NCBI GenBank assembly: GCA_009783675.1
Contig: WRDA01000069.1
Coordinates: 1-7,077, forward strand
Direction: 5' to 3'
Source: Symbiobacteriaceae bacterium
Lineage (GTDB): Bacteria; Bacillota; JAAYKD01; WRDA01
DNA: 7,077 nucleotides
The notes beneath the pieces were generated by a model. The model was not told where the DNA came from. It did no database searches and saw only the letters and a list, made by a program, of their open reading frames with translations. Every line of letters starts with the position of its first letter. The first letter of the stretch is position 1. Below, in pieces: positions 1 through 6,707 of the stretch. The position numbers were made by a program, and so were the translations under genes.

Positions 1-2659
1 AGAGGAGGATTTTGCTGATTACGGCTTTTTCGTCGATAGGTTTCGCCAGGTGATCGTTCATGCCGCTTTCCAGACAGCGATCGATGTCTTCTCGGAAAGC
101 ATTGGCTGTCAGAGCAATGATAGGGATGGCTCGTGCTTTGGGGTGGTCCATTCTCCGAATTACACGCGTCGCCTGTAAGCCATCCATCTCTGGCATCTGG
201 ATATCCATGACGATTAGATCATACTTATCGGGGTTTTCGGAAAACATTGAAACGGCAATCGAGCCGTTTTCGGCTACATCTATGTGGATACCCGTCTCTT
301 CCATGAGAGCGATAAAAATTTCCTGATTAATTTCCACATCCTCTGCCAGCAGAATGTGGAGGTCTGAAAGATCAGGAACTTTGGCCTCATTCTCCTCTCC
401 TGACTCTGCAGCCAGCGTATGGATGCCCACCACATCATTGATCGCTTTGAACACAGTGGACGGGAAGATGGGTTTGGACACAAAGTGGTTAAGGTTATTC
501 AGAATAGTTAAAGATTCCGATTCGTGACGATCCAGATAAGGGGTAATGATAACCACTGAGTTTAGGTCGATCCTGCTGCTTAGCTGTGCCGCGAAATCAG
601 GGTTTTCGGTTCCAGACAGTTCATAGTCCATAAAGACGATGTTGTAATTATTTCCTATATCTTTAGAGGCGTCGATCAGAGCAAACATCCCCGCTATCTC
701 TCCCGTGGCATCTGCCCTGATGCCGAAGTCTTCGACCAGATTGCAAAAGTGCTGCCGTGCGTCGGCATCGCTGACTACGATGAGTACCCGCACCTCATCA
801 TGAGAGATGCCATCTAATGTGAAGGCAACTTGGGTGGCAGCGCGCTTCATAGCTAGCTCAAAGGTAAAGGTAGAGCCGACACCAAGCTCCGATTCCGCCC
901 AGATGCGACCTCCCATACGTTCCAGGATACTTTTGGATATGGCGAGGCCCAGACCTGTGCCACCGAACTTGCGAGAGACACTGCCGTCTGCCTGTTCAAA
1001 GGCATTGAAGAGCCGGGAGATCTGTTCGCTGTTCATACCTATACCGGAATCGGTAACAGAAAAGCGCAGCGTGTTGGAGAGATCGTTCCTAGAAATTTCC
1101 TCCACTTTGAGAATTATCTTGCCACCATCAGCGGTAAACTTGATGGCATTGGAGAGGATGTTGGTGAGGACCTGAGAGAGTCGCTGGTCGTCGGAGATAT
1201 AGTTCTGGTCCAGGTTCTTGTCTAAGACCACGAAGAAGGCCTGTTCTTTTTTCTCCAGATTCCCCAAGACATTGTTGCAGCTCTTCATTAGCATATCGGT
1301 GATATTCATAGGCGCTTCGGCGATTTCAAACCTACCAGCTTCGATTTGCGACATGTCCAGAATATCATTGATGATTCCCAACAGATGCTTGGAAGACAAC
1401 GATATCCTGTTTAAACAGTACTTGAGTCGGCTAACATCTTCCATGGACTCTGCGATCTTTGCCATCCCAATAATGGCATTCATCGGTGTACGCATCTCAT
1501 GGCTCATGCGGGAGAGAAACTCGCTTTTCGCTCGATTTGCTTCCTGTTCTGCTCGATAGAGGGAGCGTTCAGCTTCCTCTTTTTCGGAGAGATAACGATC
1601 GAGATCGCTGGCCATGGCATTTACCGAAGTCCGGATGCGATCAAAATGACCTTTATACTCGCTGGACATTCGGGCGTTGAAGTTACCTCCAGCAATGTTG
1701 TGGAGCGTCTCTGTAGCTTCGTCGATAGGCAACATAATGGTGTCCATCAACTCGTTGAACCTGGTAATCACATCGCGCCAAGCACCGGGATACTGGTCTG
1801 CTTGAGCACGATATCTCAAATTACCATTATTGGCGTTCTCCACTAAATCGGTAATCTCTTGATGCATCCCTCTAATCAGATTCTGCATGGTAATAAAGTT
1901 CTTCGAGAGCATACCGACTTCGTCATCGGCAACCTGCACCGGAATACTGATGCTGATATCTCCCCGGGTGATCTTGTCGGAAGCTTCCTGCAGAGCGAAG
2001 AGAGGCTTAGCTACAGTGCGTCTGATATAGATTATGGGAACCCACATTATAAGTAGAAAAACAGCCAGGGAGATCCCGAACATGATCAAACCGAAGTTAT
2101 TACTGCGTTCCAACGCATCGCCCAGAGAAATAAGCACACCCACCAAGCCGATTACCTTCTGGTTCTCGTCATAGATCGGAGCATAAGCAGACACACCCCA
2201 ACTACCATCGATGTTTAAGCGGTAGATATCACTGACGCAAGCTGTGCTACTGCTAAAGGCATCGAAGGCTGCCTGAGGGAAGATTGAAAGTGGAACTGAA
2301 CCATTTAAACCAAAGAGATTACCATGACCTTCCAAATACATAACCATCCCGGTGTCTGGATCGAAGGTTCCTCCATAAAAATAAAGCAGGTGTTCTTCAT
2401 CCTTTACCCGCTCAAACTGCTGTTGAAGGTGCGTATAGTGTTCGTTTTTCTCATTGTTGCTAAGAGCAGAGCGGAACTCATCGGGAGAGATGGACATGGC
2501 TGCCGCTTTGGCAATAGCCATGATTCTATCAGAGTTGCTCTTGATAGAGTCGTTGCGATGAATCACATAGCTGAAGACACCTATCGCTACCGTGTTGAAC
2601 ATGATGATAGCCAGGACCAGGATGGTAACCTTCGTAGATACTGTTAAGCCATTCTTCAT
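1..2659 (-). CDS. Hybrid sensor histidine kinase (Cache-like sensor, HAMP, HisKA, HATPase, two REC), 3' end beyond window
   Basis: Membrane-bound hybrid kinase that should sense an external signal, autophosphorylate on His and pass phosphate to its receiver domains. 886 codons are visible without a stop; the C-terminus lies beyond the left edge. Seen in order: TM1 about 8-32; an extracytoplasmic domain 33-188 of single-Cache size; TM2 about 189-213; HAMP about 209-262; a second HAMP-like stretch 263-360 (NNGNLRYR, then GGNFNARM); a short coiled coil; HisKA with phospho-acceptor H387 in SHEMRTP; HATPase with N-box N504, G1 DSGIGM (537-542), F-box about 551-556 and G2 GGTGLGLAIS (566-575). Receiver 1 (about 622-745) has D678, T706 and K729, but S630-D631 where two acids are usual. 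Receiver 2 (about 767-886) is canonical: E773/D774, D819, T851, K873. No HPt domain is visible; one could follow outside the window. The ATG at 2659 is preceded by AAAGGA with 9-nt spacing. The architecture is clear; the ligand is unknown. Confidence 0.95.
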   Translation of the reverse strand, partial: MKNGLTVSTKVTILVLAIIMFNTVAIGVFSYVIHRNDSIKSNSDRIMAIAKAAAMSISPDEFRSALSNNEKNEHYTHLQQQFERVKDEEHLLYFYGGTFDPDTGMVMYLEGHGNLFGLNGSVPLSIFPQAAFDAFSSSTACVSDIYRLNIDGSWGVSAYAPIYDENQKVIGLVGVLISLGDALERSNNFGLIMFGISLAVFLLIMWVPIIYIRRTVAKPLFALQEASDKITRGDISISIPVQVADDEVGMLSKNFITMQNLIRGMHQEITDLVENANNGNLRYRAQADQYPGAWRDVITRFNELMDTIMLPIDEATETLHNIAGGNFNARMSSEYKGHFDRIRTSVNAMASDLDRYLSEKEEAERSLYRAEQEANRAKSEFLSRMSHEMRTPMNAIIGMAKIAESMEDVSRLKYCLNRISLSSKHLLGIINDILDMSQIEAGRFEIAEAPMNITDMLMKSCNNVLGNLEKKEQAFFVVLDKNLDQNYISDDQRLSQVLTNILSNAIKFTADGGKIILKVEEISRNDLSNTLRFSVTDSGIGMNSEQISRLFNAFEQADGSVSRKFGGTGLGLAISKSILERMGGRIWAESELGVGSTFTFELAMKRAATQVAFTLDGISHDEVRVLIVVSDADARQHFCNLVEDFGIRADATGEIAGMFALIDASKDIGNNYNIVFMDYELSGTENPDFAAQLSSRIDLNSVVIITPYLDRHESESLTILNNLNHFVSKPIFPSTVFKAINDVVGIHTLAAESGEENEAKVPDLSDLHILLAEDVEINQEIFIALMEETGIHIDVAENGSIAVSMFSENPDKYDLIVMDIQMPEMDGLQATRVIRRMDHPKARAIPIIALTANAFREDIDRCLESGMNDHLAKPIDEKAVISKILL

Positions 2660-2788
2660 GTGGGGATTTCCTTTACTATAAAGTCTATCTTATCTACTGA
2701 GTTCGCCTGCAGCCTGGGTTTTCCTTCTACTTGCGACATAGATCACAACCTGGTTAAAACTCCTGGCTGACCCGATTGAATATAAAAA
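2660..2788. other. Intergenic gap between regulator stop and kinase start
   Basis: A 129-bp non-coding stretch between two genes on the minus strand. Read on the minus strand it holds a ribosome binding site (AAAGGA) and a possible weak -10 (TATAGT, 2675-2680) with no good -35. It also holds the Crp-like palindrome listed separately. I see no stem followed by a T-run, so there is no support for an intrinsic terminator after the regulator. Read-through from the regulator into the kinase is therefore possible, as is an activator-dependent kinase promoter. Confidence 0.5.
2731..2748. promoter_or_regulatory. Candidate Crp/Fnr-family binding palindrome
   Basis: TTGCGA-N6-TCACAA is an interrupted palindrome with one mismatched pair. 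It resembles the Crp half-site arrangement TGTGA-N6-TCACA. If the weak -10 at 2675-2680 (minus strand) is used, the palindrome centre lies about 71 bp upstream of the transcription start, a helical phase used by Crp-type activators. The match is to the E. coli consensus; whether this organism has a regulator of that specificity is not known, and one such site could occur by chance. Confidence 0.3.
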
Positions 2789-5293
2789 TCAGCGCAGCAG
2801 CCCCAGCAGTGAGGCCTTGCGCAAAGCCTGAGCCGTGTCGTTGACGCCGAGTCTGCGGTAGAGTGCCAGGATGTGAGTCTTGGCCGTGTTGCGGGATACC
2901 CCTCGGATTTGAGCGATGGCATCGTAGGAGAAGCCTTGCTGCAGGAGATGCAGCACAGCCAGCTGTTGAGGGGTGAGTTGCGGTGAGGTGGTGCCGTTGC
3001 TGCGACTGCTGTACTCCTGGTCGTAGATTCTGCTGATAATCATCTGCAGGAAGCTCTGCAGTTCGCCTTCTTCTACTGCCTCGCCTCTGATTCTCAGCAG
3101 GAGGGGCAGTATGTCTGTGGCTTCGTTACAGAACAACTGGACGAAACCATAGGGAGCAGCGATCTGCAGCGCCCCGCGGAGGCAGACCAAGGCCTTTTTT
3201 TGTTCACCCATGTGATCATACGCGATCGATGTCAGAACTCCGCTTTCGATACGATCGAAGACTCGCCGATAGTTGTCAGCCATAGCTATCAGTCGCTCTC
3301 CTAAAAGAATGGCTGCCGCATACTCCCCCAAAGCCAGCTGGCAACGCAGGGTGGTGAAGTGCTGATAGATGTGATATAAAGGCAAACGGGAAGTGCGGCT
3401 GGCGAAAGTCGAAAGCCAGCGGCGAGCGGGTTCCGGGTCGCCTTTCTGCAGGGAACGCCTTGTCTGTAGAGCCACATAGTTAAGGCGAGGAAAGCGTTTC
3501 GATGCCTCGATGTAGTTACCAAGCTCAGCCAGCACCTGATCCGCCTGCTGTAGTGCGCTCATAGCAAATAAGCTCTCTGCCAGAATGGCCCCTGAACAGA
3601 ACATGGTGGTGGGATGGGCGCTGGCATCACAGGCATGATAAGCATTTAAGGCGTGTCTGGTCGCCTCCAGCAGATCCCCACGCTCATATTGAATGCCCGC
3701 ATGGATGTTTTCGGTGATGGCATAGCTGTCGCGACCGATGAGAGCATTATAGGCTTCGATGAAGCTAAGGATGTCCTCGTCGTTCAGCTGATAATAACAG
3801 GAAAGATCGATCATCGAGCGATGGAAGAGGGGTAGGTCCATGGTACGCGGTGTGGTTTCCTCATGTTGCCGCACCGCCATGGCACGCATGCGCCTAACGA
3901 GCTCCACGATCTCCCGATTAGCCTCCCTCAGGGGTTTGCGAAAGTCCCACCAGCAGGTGAAGGCTCTTAGTTCGAGAAATTCGGGGTAGCGCTTGGTGTA
4001 CTCCTCATCCGCCTGATAGAGCATGTCCGCATAATGCTTGAAGAGCCCTGGCTCGCCGTCATAGTAAGCTAAGGAAGCACATTTAGCAATCAGGGAGGGA
4101 TTCTTGGCGATGAACTCCGCTGGCAGGTTCATCACATACTGCCGGCTGAAGATCATCCTGGACTCCACATCATTACCCAGAACCTTCAGCAGAGCCAGGG
4201 TGCAGTGGGTAATGCCCTCCTGATCATCGTTGAGGATATAGAAGCGAGTCGCAGCGTTATAGTCCTCCAGCGCAAAATACCAGGAGGCGAGGGTATTATA
4301 AATCTCATGGATCTCTTCACTGCTGAAGAAACTCGTCAGACGTTGTAATAAAAACTCCCTCAGAATCTCGTGGAAGCTAAAAGCCTCTCCGGTGGTGGCT
4401 GACATGAAGAGGTTGTCCTGTTGAGTCAGATGGTATAAAAAAGCCCTGCCGTCTGCCAGGCCGGTAAGCCGTTGGCAGAGAGCAGGGGTAACTACAGTAG
4501 GTAGAGCCAGCTTGAGCATCCTGCCCTTTAGGGTATCGTCCCACAAACGCCAGACCCTCTCCTCCAGATACTGGGTGAGGGTGGCGGGAATCTGACCGCT
4601 GTTGATCTCGCTGAGAGCCATATCTCCCGAGAGCAGGGCGAAGAGGTAGATCGCCCAGCCACCGGTGGTATGCAACAAGTCGGCGATCTGCTCGTTGCTG
4701 AGATCCCGCTCCTTTTCAGTAGCCAACCAAGCAGTTTCGTAAGCCGAGAAGAGCAGATCATCCCGGCTGAAGATGGTAAACCTGCCAGTAGCCAGGAGGA
4801 GGATACCAGGTGCAGAGCGGCTGATCAGGCAGAGGCAGATATAGCTAGGCAGCTCTCTGGCCAATAACGCCAGGTTGGCTGCTATCTCTTCATCGCTGAT
4901 CAGATGCAGATCATCGATGACCAGGTAGCGCCTGGCATGTCTCTCGGGTAAGGCTCGTACCGCTTCCAGTAATTCGGGAAAGGAGGAGAGGTTTTCTCTG
5001 GTGCTGACTTCCCCGGCAATCAGGGTCTGCAGAGCCGCCAGCAGATGGCTGTAGAAAGCTCCCGGATCGCTGATGGCATCCCGCGCCATAATAACATAGC
5101 CTCTGCCCCGCAGGGAAGCCAGCCACTGAGCCGCCACCACCGTCTTGCCATAGCCACTGGGGGCGAAGAGGTAGATGCTCCTGCGTGCCGAAACCAGCTT
5201 TAAGCGCTGCACCAGCTCGGTTCGCGGCGTCATCCCTGCCAGTACCCCCTGAGGGTAGACGCCTGTAGCATTGCTGCTCTTCATGCCACACAT
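2789..5293 (-). CDS. LAL-family (MalT-like) LuxR-type transcriptional regulator
   Basis: ATP-dependent cytoplasmic transcription activator of the MalT/LAL group. In this family, effector and ATP binding drive self-association and promoter activation. Seen: Walker A APSGYGKT (44-51), Walker B YLVIDD (123-128), an AAA/STAND-type NTPase region to about residue 330 including TTGGWAIYLF, a long helical TPR-like sensor region to about 750, and a C-terminal LuxR helix-turn-helix (about 773-834: LTPQQLAVLHLL, then SRNTAKTHILALYRRLGV). At 834 residues it has the usual length and looks intact. The chosen ATG at 5293 follows AGGGA with 6-7 nt spacing; ATG 5284 (Met4) is an alternative, with AAAGGG upstream. 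It is divergent from the amidohydrolase pair, and a dyad with MalT-box cores sits between the two promoters, which suggests it controls that operon and possibly itself. The effector is unknown; a substrate or product of the amidohydrolases is a reasonable inference. Confidence 0.93.
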   Translation of the reverse strand: MCGMKSSNATGVYPQGVLAGMTPRTELVQRLKLVSARRSIYLFAPSGYGKTVVAAQWLASLRGRGYVIMARDAISDPGAFYSHLLAALQTLIAGEVSTRENLSSFPELLEAVRALPERHARRYLVIDDLHLISDEEIAANLALLARELPSYICLCLISRSAPGILLLATGRFTIFSRDDLLFSAYETAWLATEKERDLSNEQIADLLHTTGGWAIYLFALLSGDMALSEINSGQIPATLTQYLEERVWRLWDDTLKGRMLKLALPTVVTPALCQRLTGLADGRAFLYHLTQQDNLFMSATTGEAFSFHEILREFLLQRLTSFFSSEEIHEIYNTLASWYFALEDYNAATRFYILNDDQEGITHCTLALLKVLGNDVESRMIFSRQYVMNLPAEFIAKNPSLIAKCASLAYYDGEPGLFKHYADMLYQADEEYTKRYPEFLELRAFTCWWDFRKPLREANREIVELVRRMRAMAVRQHEETTPRTMDLPLFHRSMIDLSCYYQLNDEDILSFIEAYNALIGRDSYAITENIHAGIQYERGDLLEATRHALNAYHACDASAHPTTMFCSGAILAESLFAMSALQQADQVLAELGNYIEASKRFPRLNYVALQTRRSLQKGDPEPARRWLSTFASRTSRLPLYHIYQHFTTLRCQLALGEYAAAILLGERLIAMADNYRRVFDRIESGVLTSIAYDHMGEQKKALVCLRGALQIAAPYGFVQLFCNEATDILPLLLRIRGEAVEEGELQSFLQMIISRIYDQEYSSRSNGTTSPQLTPQQLAVLHLLQQGFSYDAIAQIRGVSRNTAKTHILALYRRLGVNDTAQALRKASLLGLLR

Positions 5294-5349
5294 GCCCTTT
5301 CCCTATGCCTCACTTGGTATAAATGGTATCTGCACTTTTCGTATAGCTC

Positions 5350-5378
5350 ATTATAACATAACACTAGTGTCACGCCAA
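5350..5378 (-). promoter_or_regulatory. Sigma-70/A-type promoter of the LAL regulator
   Basis: On the minus strand, TTGGCG (5373-5378) and a perfect TATAAT (5350-5355) are separated by 17 bp. The predicted start is near 5343, giving a leader of about 50 nt before the ATG at 5293. The -35 matches 4 of 6 consensus bases, so basal activity with help from an activator is plausible. Confidence 0.6.
5361..5370. repeat. Perfect 10-bp palindrome inside the regulator promoter spacer
   Basis: ACACTAGTGT is self-complementary and lies wholly between the -35 and -10 of the regulator promoter. Extending it to 14 bp (5359-5372) adds one matched and one mismatched pair. The placement would suit a repressor operator, but 10 bp is short and the site is single. 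Confidence 0.3.
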
Positions 5379-5393
5379 CAACTTAGGGGACGA

Positions 5394-5414
5394 TTCTTCA
5401 TCCAGGATGAAGAA
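5394..5414. promoter_or_regulatory. 21-bp perfect dyad with inverted GGATGA cores, candidate LAL-regulator operator
   Basis: TTCTTCATCC and GGATGAAGAA are exact reverse complements separated by one A. The inner part TCATCC-A-GGATGA is two back-to-back copies of GGATGA, the core hexamer of the MalT box (GGGGAKGAGG type). The dyad lies between the two divergent promoters, 15 bp from the regulator -35 and 8 bp from the proposed -35 of the amidohydrolase operon. Its centre is about 61 bp upstream of the predicted regulator start and about 54 bp upstream of the operon start. I infer that it is the binding site of the adjacent MalT-like regulator. As RNA it would have only a one-base loop, so a DNA site is likelier than a terminator, and no T-run follows. 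Confidence 0.6.
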
Positions 5415-5422
5415 AGCAAAGG

Positions 5423-5451
5423 TTGCACAGAAATAGCTGGCGATATATATT
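5423..5451 (+). promoter_or_regulatory. Candidate promoter of the amidohydrolase operon
   Basis: TTGCAC (5423-5428) is followed after 17 bp by TATATT (5446-5451) in an AT-rich run. The -10 is good; the -35 shares only its TTG with consensus, as is typical of activator-dependent promoters. The predicted start is near 5458. The GGATGA dyad sits directly upstream, where an activator would contact polymerase. An overlapping TATTAT at 5448-5453 is an alternative -10. Confidence 0.4.
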
Positions 5452-5457
5452 ATATTT

Positions 5458-5552
5458 AGGAAGATTCTTTTCCATATGGCTCCCATAACAATGTATGACC
5501 CCCCAGCTGTGCTGACGCAAGGCGTTCTCGACAACAAGGAAAGGATGAAGAG
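5458..5552 (+). other. Predicted leader of the amidohydrolase operon with ribosome binding site
   Basis: About 95 nt of untranslated leader if the proposed promoter is right. AAGGA at 5541-5545 is spaced 7 nt from the ATG at 5553 and fixes that start. An earlier ATG at 5545 opens only a five-codon frame ending in TGA, so it is unlikely to matter. The 10-mer AGGATGAAGA spans 5542-5551 and repeats the right arm of the upstream dyad. No recognisable riboswitch or terminator hairpin is seen. Confidence 0.4.
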
Positions 5553-6707
5553 ATGCTGCTGATTAAAAATGGTTCGGTTTACCTCGCCGATGGTACCAGC
5601 GAAAAGCTGGACATCCTCTGCGAGGATTCAAAGATTACCAGGATTGCCGCGGATATCCCGGAAGGAACTGCTACAGTCATCGATGCCACTGGTTTACAGG
5701 TGTTTCCCGGCTATGTCCTGGCCGTAAGCTCGGTGGGCGCTCATGGCTTCTCCGAGAGAGTTAGAGATGACTCGGAGACCACCTCACCTCTCAACCCTCA
5801 ACTGGATATCGTTTATTCCCTGGACATCAGAGAGGTTCTGGTGCAGCGCTTCCTGCGCGCCGGGATCACCTCCTACGGGCTGTCTCCCGGACCTCTCAGC
5901 CTCCTCGCCGGCCAGATGGCTCTGGTAGCTACCGCCGGCAGCAGGATGAGCGACCTGGTTCTGCGGCGTTCCATCGCCCTGAAGGCTAACTTCACCGGCA
6001 TGGTCAAAGCCGCCCAAGGGGATAAACCTCCCCGTTCGCGTATGGCCATGTATGCAACCCTCGACGAGGCCTTTCGCGTTGCCGTCGAGTATATGGCCAA
6101 AGAAAAGAAGGATTACGACGAGAAGAACGAGGTCTTAGCCAGGGTCCTGCGTCGGGAGATCCCTTTCTTCGTCAACGCCTATGCCTCCAGGGAGATCGCC
6201 TCGATGCTGGAACTAGCTGCCAAATATCAGCTGCGTCTGGTGATAAATGGCGCTTTCGACGTAGCCAGCTGTGCCGAAGAGATCATCGCCGCCGGGCATC
6301 ATGTCGTCTTAGGCGATGTGACCTATATCCTGGATGGCATCAAGTATCAGACCGATATGGGCAAACTCTGTGAACTCTCTCGTCAGGGGCTTAAACTCTC
6401 TCTAGCCAGCAGCAATGATACCGCCTATCCGGCTGGCTACGAACAGATTCTCTGGTCGGCGGCCCTGATGCATCGCGCAGGAGCCACACCGGCTGAGATT
6501 TTGAACATGCTGACCATCAATCCAGCCCAGGCTCTAGGGGTAGACGACCTAGTCGGTTCCTTAGCCGAGGGCAAGCGAGCCGATATCCTGATCTGCCAGG
6601 GAGATCCCATCGCTCGCTACGATGCCAGAGTCCACTGTGCCATCGTCGCCGGCAAAGTTGCCTATAGTTTCGACGGGGAAGGGAGTGACCTGCATGTTGC
6701 TCATTAA
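5553..6707 (+). CDS. Amidohydrolase-fold protein lacking the metal-binding residues, probable pseudoenzyme
   Basis: A 384-residue member of the amidohydrolase superfamily, COG1228 (imidazolonepropionase-related) type. Family features kept: N-terminal beta-sandwich start (MLLIKNGSVYLADG), VIDATGLQVFPG (42-53) leading to strand 1, and the C-terminal TINPAQALGVDDLVGSLAEGKRADIL region (321-346) that closes the fold. Length is normal. The catalytic residues are not kept: the strand 1 HxH is V58-S-S60; the strand 4 acid or Lys region reads NFTGMVK (146-152); the strand 5 His region reads NAYA (208-211); strand 6 reads INGAFD (231-236); strand 8 reads LASSND (284-289), with an Asp only nearby. These alignments are by eye. 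The downstream gene overlaps it by 14 bp and has an intact motif, so the two are probably translationally coupled and arose by duplication. Possible roles are a structural partner, regulator or binding protein for the active enzyme; a metal-independent activity cannot be excluded. Substrate unknown. Confidence 0.85.
   Translation: MLLIKNGSVYLADGTSEKLDILCEDSKITRIAADIPEGTATVIDATGLQVFPGYVLAVSSVGAHGFSERVRDDSETTSPLNPQLDIVYSLDIREVLVQRFLRAGITSYGLSPGPLSLLAGQMALVATAGSRMSDLVLRRSIALKANFTGMVKAAQGDKPPRSRMAMYATLDEAFRVAVEYMAKEKKDYDEKNEVLARVLRREIPFFVNAYASREIASMLELAAKYQLRLVINGAFDVASCAEEIIAAGHHVVLGDVTYILDGIKYQTDMGKLCELSRQGLKLSLASSNDTAYPAGYEQILWSAALMHRAGATPAEILNMLTINPAQALGVDDLVGSLAEGKRADILICQGDPIARYDARVHCAIVAGKVAYSFDGEGSDLHVAH

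Noticed and set aside
807..1559. Plus-strand open frames of 113-122 codons opposite the kinase
   Set aside because: They are antisense shadows of the HisKA and HATPase coding sequence, whose motifs on the minus strand are unmistakable.
4911..5291. A 126-codon minus-strand frame at the start of the regulator
   Set aside because: It overlaps the P-loop coding region in another frame; the regulator frame carries Walker A and B and runs the full 834 codons.
5394..5414. The 21-bp dyad as an intrinsic terminator
   Set aside because: The loop would be a single base, the arms are not GC-rich and no T-run follows on either strand; the gene on each side also reads away from it.
5271..5459. Small plus-strand open frame of 62 codons over the divergent promoter region
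   Set aside because: It begins inside the regulator coding region in antisense, has no convincing ribosome binding site, and its translation looks random; the region is better explained as two promoters and an operator.
5690..5760. A frameshift or sequencing error hiding an HxH motif in the first amidohydrolase
   Set aside because: The other two frames here do not give a DAHSH-like motif and soon hit stops. The family pattern before (VIDATGL, FPG) and after stays in the same frame, so the substitution is real as far as the sequence shows.
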